Assembly: GCF_910592395.1 (NCBI RefSeq)
Contig: NC_088324.1
Coordinates: 9,636,953 to 9,700,952, forward strand
DNA from: Lineus longissimus
Lineage: Eukaryota; Nemertea; Pilidiophora; Heteronemertea; Lineidae
Direction of reading: 5' to 3'
DNA: 64,000 nucleotides
Shown here: positions 46,501 to 57,310 of the stretch, piece after piece
Layout of the letters: the number at the start of each line of letters is the position of its first letter
Position numbering within the stretch: the first letter of the stretch is position 1
Notes under the pieces: model-generated
Database searches by the model: none
The model's input: the letters and a program-made list of their open reading frames with translations, nothing else
What the model was told of the DNA's origin: nothing
Made by a program: the position numbers and the translations under genes

Positions 46501-49500
46501 AATTCAGGGCTACAATGACCCATAGTTTGTCCTAATAGATTGACATAGAGTGTCCACTAAGAAATCGTTGAGTTTTAAAAAGTGTCTGTTATCTTTCACT
46601 TTAAAAGTGATGAAAGATCACTCCTAAGTGTAAAAGGACGTCTTTAGGGGATGCTTTGCTCTTTATCTTGTCATTTCTAGAGTGAAAGATAAAGGGAGGT
46701 CAGAAAAACCTGTCCTAGTTCCAAGGATTTAAATCAACTTGTTGTCTCTAGTTTGTGTGTATGTGATGTTCTTATGTTTTATATGGCTTCAGTATTGCTT
46801 TTACCAATTCAATATTTTGCCAAATTGCACTTAACATTTTGACAGGGATTAAAGGTCTCTCATATGAGCGCCCTGCTGCAAAATACAGTAGTTGTTGCAG
46901 CACTGCACATCCCTATTGTGGCCTCAATAGAGAGGTTCTGGTGTATAATAGAAAAAAGGAGAATACTGGGTTACTCCACACATACTTTCCAGGGGATAAC
47001 CGAACAATTTATTTTCAAATGCCCGATGTTTTCTTGTCCCCTGATGTCTGACAATGACATGCCTCTCGGAATGTGTACCAAGGTCAATTAGCCTCAGACA
47101 ATGTTGGAAGGTTGACAGGACGTCTTGAATGCCTTGCCAAGTATTTCCGCGTAGCTCGGTTTACAATGTGTATATCTATATGTTTCTATAAGGATTGGCT
47201 ATCTAAAGTGTGTGACTGTCAAAAGGTTTGAGGTCGATTTGACTCAATTCCAAAAGATTTGAGATTTTGCTCCACTTCAATTTGAGCCTCATAGGATTCT
47301 GTGGAAAAACCTAACTGTGAAGCAGTACTGTTTTGGCAAGCCTTGTAGGCCCTCTCCCTTGGCTAATTCAGTGCAAGCTACAGGTTTGCAAGTTCTTGCA
47401 TGGTTCTTGCCCAGGCCTGTATGACACACCTAGATGTTTACCATATGGAGATTTTGATCCTTCCCAGAATTGCATTCTTAGTAGGCAAGAATTGAATTCA
47501 AGCTTCATTTGACTGTGCTTGGAGTAATCTCCCCCCACTGTGAATGGAGTAACTTTCCCCGACTGTGGTTGGAATGAATTTCCCATTTAGTGAATTTGGA
47601 GTAACATCCCGCGACTGTGAGTGAAGTACCTTCCCAAGACTGTGAATGGAGTAACTACCTCAGGCTGCATGATTGGAGGAACTTCCCCACACTTATATGG
47701 GAATCCCAATATAAAATTGGAATACAAATTAAGAAATTGACAATGGAGTTTATGAGGAACACACGGTGGGACACTCTTCGGGTGGATGACGCTAGGGACA
47801 GCTGGAGGTATCTCTTTCAGAACACTTCAGTGAGACAACCTGTGGCAGTCGCACAAGGTATCCTTGGGAATTTGAGAAAATTTCTGAAAACAAATTGTTG
47901 GTCTCAAAACAATCTCATCCTCACATAAATGAGACCATCCGGAAATACTCTTCGAGGGCCTTCCTAAGAAAGGTCATGTCAATTGGTTTGACCAGCTACT
48001 GTTTTAGTCCCTGTGGACATGGTGTATGCAGCATCAAGCACGCATGGACCCACACGTTTTGCATGTATGGGGCAAAATACAAAACTAATCTTGAGTATAT
48101 CCTTTATCATAATATCCTTTCCCTTTGCAGCCAACAGTGAAGACTCATGGGAGGTTTGGGGCCGTATTGTCAACGACTGGGAGTCATATTCGAAGAAAAA
48201 ACCTCAATACATCAAAGTAAGTCTTGTGCTGAACAAAAAATCTTCGGAGACTCCAAAATATCTTCCACAATCGTTCAAGAAGTAGTCGTGGATTCGGCCA
48301 GGTCTGTGACGGGCCCTGTTATTGTCACCCAGAAGACAAATGGGTTAGCTCTCCTTCCTTCCGGACTAATGCTCTTCCTGGAAGAAGCTGGGAAAAATAA
48401 ACTGACAAAATGACCCCCTTTTCAGCACACCCCTACCCCTCAGAAAATCCAGTAGTCTGAAACACTTCACAACTGGTGTTAATGACAATGTGTTGAATGA
48501 GTCAGTTCCTTCGTCCCCCTGAAGATGGCGTTTGTTTTGCTTTATCGTTGGTGCCTTGAGAAAACTGATAAGCGGCTGGAGGGGAAGTATTTTTGGCCGA
48601 AATAGTGATGGAGATCTCCGTCGGATGGTGATGAAAGTGTCAAAGCAACTGAATAATCTTCCTGTTCCTTTTGCAGGATCTAGTCAGGAAAGGTATCCCT
48701 CATCACTTCCGTGGACTCGTGTGGCAGCTCCTCTGCAATGCCTACAGCTCGCCGGCCAAGGAACAATATGCTGACCTACTTAAACGGAGTTCTCCGTACG
48801 AGAAGGTGATCCGGAGAGATATCGCCAGGACGTACCCGGAGCATGACTTCTTCAAGGAGAAGGACGGCCTGGGACAGGAGAGTCTGTTTAATGTGATGAA
48901 GGTGAGAAGAGGGCTGAGATTAACTAGGCCAATTTTGTCCTGGGTAATGCCAGCAGACTATTCAAATTTTGTCCTTGGTAGTCAATTCGAACTTGTTAAA
49001 GATGCACGCCATTTAATGCGAACTTCGAAAGTCGGATGAAAACCTTTACCAATGTTGGTATCAGACTAACAACCCAAAACTTTGTTTTTAAACATGAAAT
49101 TTTTCATTCAATCTATTGCAGGCCTATTCGCTTATAGACAGAGAAGTGGGTTACTGCCAGGGTAGTGGATTTATAGTCGGTTTGTTACTTATGCAGGTAA
49201 GTCAAAAGATGATAATAAACTTGATGAAACTAATATTGACCAATTATGAATAATGATGTTGCCTGCCGTAGTGATGAAAGGAGGGCTTCAACCTGTGCTG
49301 CTGTCATTTTGGCACACACCTGAGCTCGACCTGTGAAGGACAATGAAGTGACTGACTGGGATTTGTACCGACGACCCTGGGATGAAGAGTCAAGACACCT
49401 CAACCAGTATGCCACCACACTCAACCTCACCACACACAACCTCAACCTGAAAGTTGTATTAATCATGCCTTTTACTCCATTCTAGATGCCGGAAGAAGAA

Positions 49501-51041
49501 GCGTTTGCAGTACTAGTCACATTGATGTTTGATTACAAGTTGCGCGACCTGTTCAAACCTCACATGTTCGAACTGGGTCTGTGTATGTTTAAACTGGAAT
49601 GCATGCTACAGGTAAGATTTTGTCTTATGATAATGGAATTAGTGAAGGTAAATCTTGTTGAAGCCCGCAAGCTCTTTTTGTCTTCATAAATGACTGGTCT
49701 GGTCATACAATGTGTACATGCAAGCATTGTAGTTCTCTGCCAAGCGTACCTGGGGAGGGGGAAAGATACAGTCCAAGGGGAAGGACACAGGGTAGGGTAC
49801 AAGAAAAGCCATGATATAATCTGTAAATAACCTTGTTTCTTCCACATTCCAGGACTACCTGCCTGATCTCTACATGCATTTCCAAGGCCAGGGTTTCCAT
49901 ACGTCAATCTATGCCTCCTCTTGGTTCCTGACACTATTCACTACTGCACTGCCATTATCCGTTGCCTGTCGAATCATGGACATTTTCATATCAGAGGTAT
50001 TAAGTTAGGACTAAAGGTCCGACAGAGGGAACTGTCACAGTTCCCCATGTTCCACAAGCTTTATGGTCTTGTAAAATTGCCAATTCAATGACTCACAGCA
50101 AAATTAATCCAATGTTCATAGAACCTGTTGGGTTCCTTGCATTCGCCTGAAGTTACCGCTTCTGTGGAATCTTGAAAGATCCGCTGGAATCTTGACCATC
50201 TCCTTCAATCCCTCCAAGGGTCGAAACCCTGAGCTCATACTAAGGTCTTGGGTTCGCCTCCATTAAAGAAGTATCACCGCTGTTTCGTCTTTGTGATCTT
50301 TTGCAAGGCACTTAACCCCACTTGCTTTTTCCACCTGGGAGTAAATGGGTGCCTGGCTGGCAGAGAATGTGGATGCCAGTCCTGACCACCGAATACATAT
50401 AGTTTAGACATGTGATACTCCCTGCAGAGTTGAGTTTGAATCGGAAATGTGCATGCCGAACGCTTTGAGCAACTAAACTGCAATGATGTCTCATCATTGT
50501 TGATATAATCATGTTCCTTGCAGGGTTTTGAGATCATCTTTCGTGTAGCTGTTGCTATCTTGTGTCAGAATCAAGTGGATTTACTTGCTCAAGATATGGA
50601 GGGCATGTTACGGGTGAGTCTTCAGAATTTGATTGGTCGATTTTTAGGTATGTAAGTCAGCTATCCTAGAGTGTCTCGCCACTGAGCCCCAGAGCTTTGT
50701 GGTCAGGGCAGTGTCCTTTGGCTAGTATCCTCTCTTTTGGGGGAGACTGTCCTCTTCAGCCTTTGCCCCCAATCAAACCCAGAAACCCAAGTAGATGTCG
50801 CTTATTAGCCTTGGACAGGAAACATCTCGGAGAAGGAGACTGTAAAATCAAACCCGGCCACTGAAGTCGTAAGAGACCAGCCAATTTGGTGTGTAATAAA
50901 ATTAGCTTACATTTATCATGTATGCGTGGTCTTCTTGTTGCAGTGCATCCAGAAAGAAGCTCCCTCGCGGCATGAGCTGGACCCAGATGCCCTCCTTCAA
51001 ACTGCTTTCCAGGTCAAAATCAACAGCAAGAAGATGAAGAA
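43545..51041 (+). CDS. EVI5-type TBC-domain Rab GTPase-activating protein, 5' part (first ~380 aa, 10 exons)
   Basis: Exons: 43545-43624, 44027-44184, 44948-45007, 48131-48216, 48677-48901, 49122-49196, 49486-49611, 49853-49996, 50524-50613, 50944-51041. All have GT..AG borders and continuous phase; the last ends in phase 2 at AA/gtaggt, so the protein continues beyond. The start MAEATKKASSLSTEEIQLLA matches the EVI5 family region around LSPDDLELLAKLEE. Then come a Ser-rich linker, WEVWGRIVNDWE, and the TBC domain at about 130-350 with the arginine finger R179 (IRRDIAR) and glutamine finger Q216 (YCQG). These residues drive dual-finger GTP hydrolysis on Rab proteins; EVI5 relatives act on recycling/Rab11-linked traffic and cytokinesis. 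INSKKMKK precedes the expected C-terminal coiled coil, which I cannot find in the remaining 13 kb. Exon 3 (60 bp, phase 1-1) could be alternatively used. Confidence 0.9.
47511..47690 (+). repeat. Degenerate ~33-bp tandem repeat in TBC intron 3
   Basis: The unit is gactgtgaatggagtaact plus tccccc-type sequence, repeated about five times with substitutions and indels (gtgcttggagtaatct, gtgaatttggagtaacat, gtgagtgaagtacctt). Confidence 0.6.
49351..49426 (-). repeat. tRNA-derived SINE, minus strand, TBC intron
   Basis: Read on the minus strand, gtggtggcatactggttgag resembles a polymerase III A box and tacaaatcccagtc a B box, about 45 bp apart, with the long variable-arm layout of a Leu/Ser-type tRNA. 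The SINE body continues downstream on the minus strand toward about 49250. Confidence 0.5.
50235..50400 (+). repeat. tRNA-derived SINE piece with conserved central domain
   Basis: cttgggttcgcctcc (50247-50261) is a B-box-like sequence. Downstream, gcaaggcacttaaccccact and cacctgggagtaaatgggtg then cctgg (50303-50357) match the type of central domain shared by many animal tRNA-SINE families. The A box is not clear. Confidence 0.5.
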
Positions 51042-51058
51042 GTAGGTGAAATCTCATT

Positions 51059-51370
51059 GTGCCTGTTTCTGATTACTGCCTTTTTCCATCCACCTGTTTT
51101 TGACTATTGCCTTTTTCTGTTCGCCTGTTTCTGATTATTGCCTTTTTCTGTTCGCCTGTTTCTGATTATTGCCTTTTTCCGTCCACCTGTTTCTGATTAC
51201 TGCCTTTTTCCATCCACCTGTTTCTGATTATTGCCTTTTTCTGTTCGCCTGTTTCTAATTATTGCCTTTTTCTGTTCGCCTGTTTCTGATTATTGCCTTT
51301 TTCCGTCCACCTGTTTCTGATTATTGCCTTTTTCCGTTCGCCTGTTCCCGATTACTGCCTTTTTCCATTG
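51059..51370 (+). repeat. 31-bp minisatellite, about 10 copies
   Basis: The unit is tgattattgcctttttctgt plus tcgcctgtttc. Variants have ccgtccacc or ccatccacc in place of ctgttcgcc. It starts just after the last visible TBC exon. The open frames over it are repeat by-products. Confidence 0.9.
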
Positions 51371-51692
51371 TATGTACAGATATATACATTTGTATACACA
51401 AAATACGATGGGGAAAAGCAATGAACAGTACTGTTACAATGAATTTGAACAGTACTGTTATATACATTTACACATGCTTGTAGCAAGTAAGAAACTGCAT
51501 TGCGGGTATTCAAGTAAGGACTTCCAGTGCTGAGGTGTTCCCCTGTTCATGACTAGTTTTATCACAACTCCAAAGGAGGCACCACCAATCTCTATTTACA
51601 CCTGAACATGAATAAACTCATTAGTACCCGGTTGAGTGCACAATTAGGTCTCGTCACAGTGTCCTCGGGACACTGTGGAATGTGACATCAAT

Positions 51693-51768
51693 CTGAGACT
51701 AGCTCAATGGCTATAGAACGAACATGGCAGTACCATAGGCCAGGGATCAACGCTGACTTATAACTTCT
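51693..51768 (+). repeat. Possible tRNA-like SINE head
   Basis: tagctcaatggctatagaac is A-box-like and ccagggatcaacgctg is a weak B-box candidate at a suitable distance. Related text (cagggatctccgctgacttc) recurs about 80 bp further on. Confidence 0.25.
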
Positions 51769-52109
51769 GGACCGACGGTTTGATATAGGGATGGTGATAG
51801 ATCCACTATGGCCTTACAGTTGATGTATTATCAGGGATCTCCGCTGACTTCCAGTGAATCAGAGGAAGAGATCGATCCGCCATGGCTTGTGTGAGTGTTG
51901 TTATTCATTTACCATGTCTAGGCTGGGCAAAAATTTTTTCTCGTTGCATCATTGTAGATTTCAATGTCGGCAACTCTGGGGAAAGGCCTGCCTGTTGACA
52001 TTTCGCACCCTCTTCTCATCATGTTGGGCCTGTCAGGAGTGGTACTGTGGTACACAGGAACATTTTTTGGTCATAGAATCATGGATGGCCCCGTGGTAGC
52101 ATCTATAAC

Positions 52110-52450
52110 GATTATCAAAAACCATGTTGTACATCATATCCCATCATAGACTTCATGATGGTCTATCGTAGATGATATGATGGTCCATGGAAGTTCCCTC
52201 ATAGATCTTATGAAGATTGGTTCCAGGAAAATGTTCCTGAACATGTACCCATTTAACAGCCTTCAGAATTACTTCACTAGCAATTCCAACATAAATTATT
52301 CAAAAATTTCCGTGACAGATTCCGTCAAGCAATGATGGACCCATGGTAGATAGGCCATGTGTTTCCATCAATAACTCAATGATGGAGATTCTCCATCATT
52401 GAATCATAGATGATGGAGTTTATCTATCATAGAGTCAAAGATGGCTCATG
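52110..52450. repeat. Palindrome-rich spacer module, copy 1
   Basis: Repeated catgatggtctatcgtagat, tcatagatcttatgaagatt, gatggagattctccatcatt motifs, mostly self-complementary around TCATAGA/TCTATGA. The same module follows GPCR copies at 54206-54560, 56690-57180 (partly inverted) and 59020-59360. Confidence 0.6.
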
Positions 52451-52501
52451 CTAGAATTTATTCCTTTGGGACTCTCTGTGGCAGCATGCTGCATGCGTAA
52501 A

Positions 52502-53602
52502 TTAGATGCATTTTCTTCTACAATTGAAAAATTTCTTCAGTTCCTCCTGGTAAAATTCTAGCGATATTGTATAAATCACGAAATTAACTCCGTAATTGAC
52601 TGTAGTGAGTGCTGTAGCAAAACTTGCCAACTCAGTCAAAAAATCAATGTAGGCTAAACTACGTCCTTGAAAACCTGTGACCGACTCATAAAAGTAAAAG
52701 GACCATGTTCCCACAAACGGAGACAAAAATACGACATATGTTATCGATACTGCGAGAAGATTAATCAAACACTGCATCTCCTTCTTTGACATGGTTTGGC
52801 CCTTTGAACCGGATCTTAGTGTTTTGTCCTTTGAGCGTATTCCGATTATGATGATGGTGTTCAAAGCACAAATGATGATTGAAGGCCCTACTTGTATCAA
52901 AGTGAAAACTTGTACCGCAGCTGTGACTAGGAACCAACTTGGCTGTTCAGAAGGCTCAAAATGACAATGGGGTCTGTACGGCTTCCCAGGGGGCATCTTA
53001 CCAAGAATTTTGCTAACATATCCTATGTCGATCCAAAGAACTAGGGAACTTATGAGAAGAAAAACAAGAGTGTATTTTCTTCGTTTAGGAGTGGCGATAC
53101 TGGCTATTTTCAGCGGAAACAAAACCGCAATGGTTCTTTCCACGGAAAATGCAATGATTATCCAAGCGGACATGAACTGGCAATTAAACATGACATAGGT
53201 CGAGATTTTACAACTGATATCAGTCCTGTTTAGAGGTAGGACTATTCGACGGTGAGACATATAATAGATGCTTAGCTGCTGATATACGTGGTAGTTGCAG
53301 ACGAGGTTGCCCAGGTCGGATACCGCCAGACATCCAAGATAGACGGCGCTAGCGTTGTCCCTCTTTCTCTGGCGAATGAAGATAATTATACTCATGATGT
53401 TCCCTAAAATACCAACATTCATGAAAATTATTACGAGATATCCGCCAAATACTGCGACGAATTCATAGAAGGAATCGAAGTTAGTCAGATCTTCAACAAT
53501 GTCAGATGTCGATAAGGCAATCGAGGTGTTGTCACTTTCTTGCGTCATTCCACCAAGTGTGTTTCCGATAATTGTTCCGTTTGGGTTGGATTCCGTTTGC
53601 AT
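52502..53602 (-). CDS. Class A GPCR, array copy 1, 366 aa, intronless
   Basis: The first in-frame ATG begins MQTESNPNGT. The open frame extends 8 codons further up to a stop without another ATG, so I take this start. The N-terminus has two N-glycosylation sites (N8, N25). Seven hydrophobic segments carry class A marks: N68 in ILGNIMS (TM1), D96 in LAVSDL (TM2), C131 and C213 (extracellular disulphide pair), E155-R156 (SVERT in place of DRY), P240 in TM5 and P295 in TM6. TM7 reads NFVIY at 340-344, that is NPxxY with Phe for Pro. The C-tail is short and basic with cysteines. Likely role: receptor for a peptide or other small ligand at the plasma membrane. It looks closest to orphan, FMRFamide-receptor-like invertebrate receptors, but the ligand cannot be assigned. 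tttatt at 52457-52462 is a reverse poly(A) signal about 40 bp past the stop. Confidence 0.9.
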   Translation of the reverse strand: MQTESNPNGTIIGNTLGGMTQESDNTSIALSTSDIVEDLTNFDSFYEFVAVFGGYLVIIFMNVGILGNIMSIIIFIRQRKRDNASAVYLGCLAVSDLGNLVCNYHVYQQLSIYYMSHRRIVLPLNRTDISCKISTYVMFNCQFMSAWIIIAFSVERTIAVLFPLKIASIATPKRRKYTLVFLLISSLVLWIDIGYVSKILGKMPPGKPYRPHCHFEPSEQPSWFLVTAAVQVFTLIQVGPSIIICALNTIIIIGIRSKDKTLRSGSKGQTMSKKEMQCLINLLAVSITYVVFLSPFVGTWSFYFYESVTGFQGRSLAYIDFLTELASFATALTTVNYGVNFVIYTISLEFYQEELKKFFNCRRKCI

Positions 53603-53626
53603 GTTTTCAGATGGGTTGGTTCCCAC

Positions 53627-54160
53627 AAAGTTTTAAGCCGTATGCATATATGTTACCTGCCATAAACCACCTAAATTCATCCTACTGCATTCACTCATAC
53701 GAACGATGATTGCTTGAAGTCAATTGAGTGTTGTTGGTTGATACTCTGACCAACAGAACCAATGCGTGTTCATCTGGCTCAGAACGCAATTTAAAATTTG
53801 AAGCATCTCCAATCATTCTAGTAATTTGTCCACATGGAAAAAAAGTCTCAACAAGCTTCCTGTTACCTGAAAATGTTCTGAGGAAAAAGTTGTTATTTTT
53901 GTTACATCTCCATAATGATATTCCCGTAGGCTATTCTGTGAACATGAGTTTTCAGTAGCATGTCATGCACATCATGGAAATTTCGTGTTGGCCTTTTGCT
54001 TAATGTAGGTTTTCTGTCACAGAAGAATTGATTTGGGCTGTCAGAGTGGCACAGTTTAAACACCAGTGCCTGTCACATCTGAGGCACCGGGTTTGATTCC
54101 CAGTCAGTCCTGGTGTACTCAGGTAACAGAAGGGGTGACTCGATATTTATTGTTCATTGA
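53627..54160. repeat. Duplicated 5' flank of GPCR copy 1
   Basis: About 0.5 kb upstream of the gene recurs almost unchanged upstream of copies 2 (56111-56650) and 3 (58436-58980). Shared anchors are ttcatcctactgcattcact, gttatttttgttacatctcc and cttgctta-like tgcttaatgtaggttttctg. The promoters of all copies are therefore probably alike. A tRNA-like SINE closes the block. Confidence 0.75.
54035..54110 (+). repeat. tRNA-derived SINE in GPCR spacer 1
   Basis: gggctgtcagagtggcacag (A-box-like) is followed by caccgggtttgattcccagt, a clear B box (gggtttgattccc). The layout is of a long-variable-arm tRNA. Copies lie at the same place in spacers 2 and 3, so the insertion predates the gene duplications. 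Confidence 0.6.
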
Positions 54161-54205
54161 TGGCACCGTGGTAGAATCTATGACGATTATCACAAATCTT
54201 GTTGT

Positions 54206-54980
54206 ACAGCAGATCCCATTATAGACTTCATGACAGTCCATCGTAGATTCTATGATGGTCCATCGTAGATTCTATGATGCGAGTTCCCTCATAGATCCGA
54301 TGGCAATTGATTTCATCGAAATGCGTGTCAGCATCAAAGTATAAACCCATTCAACAGTCTTCAAAATTCTGGGAAATAAGAGTAATTCACTAGCAATTCC
54401 AATATAAATTCTTCAACAATTCTATAACAGATTCCATCATAGAAGCAAAACTGGACTTGTGGTAGATGTAGATACGTCCATTTGTTTCCTTCAATAACTT
54501 AATGATGGGGATTCTCCATCATAGATTCATCGATGAAGATTCTCTATCATAGATGGCTCATGGTGGAATCTATTCCTTTTGGATTCTCTGAGATAGCATA
54601 GGTTTCCTCCGGGTTTTTGCCTCCGAAATTGTATCTCCAATTGCCTTTTTTACAGAGCCGATAACGTCCTCCCTGTAGTTGACCTCTCTCAATTCAGATC
54701 TATGATCAATAAAAATGAAACTTTCAAGAAATAAGACCAGTAGTTCGCCCTCCAGAGCCCCAAACAATGTGGACATCACATTTACTAATGGACTCTACCC
54801 GGTACATGCATGAAGGGGTCGGCTGAATTGCTCCTGGTATTTTTGGTAGCTGTTAAGTGAAGTTTTTACAAGACATCTCTTCTCCTACATGAGGTGATTC
54901 CACCGAAAAAAGGTAGAAGGTGTATTCAAAGACCTCTTGTTTAAGAGCTCGGTGTCAAATAGTAGACACCAGCATGATGC
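54206..54980. other. GPCR spacer 1: palindrome-rich module and flank
   Basis: 54206-54560 repeats the tctatgatggtccatcgtag-type motifs. 54590-54680 (tagcataggtttcctccggg; gataacgtcctccctgtagt) is a module that returns inverted in spacer 2 (about 56915-57015) and direct in spacer 3 (about 59393-59480). No gene. Confidence 0.5.
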
Positions 54981-54982
54981 AT

Positions 54983-56086
54983 TCAGGTGCATTTTCTTCC
55001 ACAGTTAAAAAAAATTTTCTTCAGTTCCTCCTGGTAAAATTCTAGCGATATCGTATAAATCACGAAATTAACTCCGTAATTGACAGTAGTGAGTGCTGTA
55101 GCAAAACTTGCCAACTCAGTCAAAAAATCAATGTAGGCTAAACTACGTCCTTGAAAACCTGTGACCGACTCATAAAAGTAAAAGGACCATGTTCCCACAA
55201 ACGGAGACAGAAGTACGACATATGTTATTGATACTGCGAGAAGATTAATCAAACACCGCATCTCCTTCTTTGACATGGTTTGGCCCTTTGAACCGGATCT
55301 TAGTGTTTTGTCCTTTGAGCGTATTCCGATGATGATGATGGTGTTCAAAACACAAATGATGATTGAAGGCCCTACTTGGATCAAAGTGAAAACTTGTACA
55401 GCAGCTGTGACTACGAACCAAATTGGCTGTTCAGAAGGCTCAAAATGACACTGGGGTCTGTACGGCTTCCCAGGGGGCATCTTACCAAGAATTTTGCTAA
55501 CATACCCTATGTCGATCCAAAGAATTAGGGAACTTGTCAGAAGAAAAACAAGAGTGTATTTTCTTCGTTTAGGAGTGGCGATACTGGCTGTTTTTAGCGG
55601 AAACAAAACCGCAATGGTTCTTTCCACGGAAAATGCAATGATTATCCAAGCGGACATGAACTGGCAATTAAACCAGATATAGGTCGAGATTTTACAACTG
55701 ATATCAGTCCTGTTTATAGATAGGACTATTCGACGGTTAGACATATAATAGATGCTTAGCTGCTGATTTACGTGGTAGTTGCAGACGAGGTTGCCCAGGT
55801 CGGATACCGCCAGACATCCAAGATAGACGGCGCTAGCGTTGTCCCTCTTTCTCTGGCGAATGAAGATAACTATACTCATGATGTTCCCTAAAATACCAAC
55901 ATTCATGAAAATTATTACGAGATATCCGCCAAATACTCCGACGAATTCATAGAAGGAATCGAAGTTTGTCAGATCTTCAACGATGTCAGATGTCGATAAG
56001 GCAATCGAGGTGTTGTCACTTTCTTGCGTCATTCCACCAAGTGTGTTTCCGATGTTTGTTCCGTTTCGATTGGATTCCGTTTGCAT
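54983..56086 (-). CDS. Class A GPCR, array copy 2, 367 aa, intronless
   Basis: The ATG start begins MQTESNRNGT, at the same site as copy 1. It differs from copy 1 at scattered positions (for example YHVNQQ for YHVYQQ, IWFNCQ for VMFNCQ) and by one extra residue near the C-terminus (KKIFFNCGRKCT). GN in TM1, LAVSDL, SVERT and the NFVIY variant of NPxxY are kept. The frame is fully open with no decay, so it is likely functional. Confidence 0.9.
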   Translation of the reverse strand: MQTESNRNGTNIGNTLGGMTQESDNTSIALSTSDIVEDLTNFDSFYEFVGVFGGYLVIIFMNVGILGNIMSIVIFIRQRKRDNASAVYLGCLAVSDLGNLVCNYHVNQQLSIYYMSNRRIVLSINRTDISCKISTYIWFNCQFMSAWIIIAFSVERTIAVLFPLKTASIATPKRRKYTLVFLLTSSLILWIDIGYVSKILGKMPPGKPYRPQCHFEPSEQPIWFVVTAAVQVFTLIQVGPSIIICVLNTIIIIGIRSKDKTLRSGSKGQTMSKKEMRCLINLLAVSITYVVLLSPFVGTWSFYFYESVTGFQGRSLAYIDFLTELASFATALTTVNYGVNFVIYTISLEFYQEELKKIFFNCGRKCT

Positions 56087-56519
56087 GTTTTCAAATGGGT
56101 AGGTTCCCACAAAGTTTTAAGCCGTATGCATGTATGTTACCTGCCATTAACCACCTGAATTCATCCTACTGCATTCACTCATACGAACGATAATTGCTTG
56201 AAGTCAATTGAGTGTTGTCGGTTGATACTCTGACCAACAGAACCAATGAGTTTTCATCTGGCTCAGAACGCGATTTGAGACTTAAAACTTCTCCAATCAT
56301 TCTAGTAATTTGTCCACGTGGAAAAAAAATTTCAACAAGCTTCATGTTACCTTAAAAATGTTCTGAGGAAAAAGTTGTTATTTTTGTTACATCTCCATAA
56401 TGATATTCCTGTAGGCTATTCTGTGAACATGAGTTTTCAGTAGGATATTATGCACATCATGGAAATTTCGTGTTGGCCTTTTGCTTAATGTAGGTTTTCT
56501 GTCACGGAAGAATTGATTT

Positions 56520-56597
56520 GGGCTGTCGGAGTGGCACAGTTTAGACATCAGTGCCTGTCACATCTGAGGCACCGGGTTTGATTCCCAATCAGTTCTG
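56520..56597 (+). repeat. tRNA-derived SINE in GPCR spacer 2
   Basis: gggctgtcggagtggcacag with the B box caccgggtttgattcccaat. Orthologous to the copy at 54035. Confidence 0.6.
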
Positions 56598-56689
56598 GTG
56601 TACTTGGGTAACAGAAGGGGCGACTCGATATTTATTGTTCATTCATGGCACCGTGGTAGAAACTATGACGATTATCACAAACCTTGTTG

Positions 56690-57180
56690 TACATCAGATC
56701 CCATCATAGACCTAATGATGGGCCATCGTTGGTTCTATTATGGTCCATCGTAGATTCTGTGATGGTAGTTCCATCAAAGATCTGATGAAGATTGGTTCCA
56801 GCAAAATGCACCTAAGCATGAAAGTACCCATTTGACAGCTTTCAGAATTCTGGGAAATAAGAAAAGTCCCACTGGCAAATGCAATATAAATTCTTTGATA
56901 GCCCAACTACTAGGTAAACTACAGGGAGGACATTATTGGCTCTGTAAACAAGGTAATTTGAGATGCAATTTCTGAGGAAAAAACGCGGAGGAAACCTATG
57001 CTGTCTCAGAGACTGCCCAAGGAAGGAGCTTCTAGATTCTACCATGAGCCATCTATGACTCGATCTTTGATAAAGATTATCAGTCTATGATTCTGTGATG
57101 AAGAATCTCCATCATTGAGTCATAGATGGAAACATATGAGCGTATGGGTCCATCATTGATTCTATGACTGATTCATTATA
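56690..57180. repeat. GPCR spacer 2 with an internally inverted module
   Basis: The palindrome-rich TCATAGA/TCTATGA text is present. The segment with actacagggaggacattatt, aggaaacctatgctgtctca and ctaccatgagccatctatga (about 56915-57060) runs in the opposite direction to its counterparts in spacers 1 and 3. Confidence 0.6.
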
Positions 57181-57310
57181 GAATTTTGAAGGGCCATCAA
57201 AGAATTTATATTGGATTCCACTAACAAAGGTTCAGGGTGAATTGGGAGACCTCTTGTTTAAGAGGTCTGTGTGATGTTACAGAAAAACAGTATACACCAG
57301 CATATCGCAA

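Noticed and set aside
46883-46950. Second pogo-like element near tacagtagttgttgcag / agagaggttctggtgta
   Set aside because: The ends match each other only loosely and no clear TA borders are visible. At most a decayed remnant.
53603-53626. Eight-residue longer GPCR start (residues before MQTES) in copies 1-3
   Set aside because: The codon at 53626 (and at the equivalent sites of copies 2 and 3) is GTG, and an in-frame stop lies three codons upstream. The first ATG gives the 366-367-aa form.
54035-54110. Functional tRNA gene in the GPCR spacer
   Set aside because: A and B boxes are present, but the acceptor and anticodon stems do not pair properly and copies recur in each spacer. It is a SINE.
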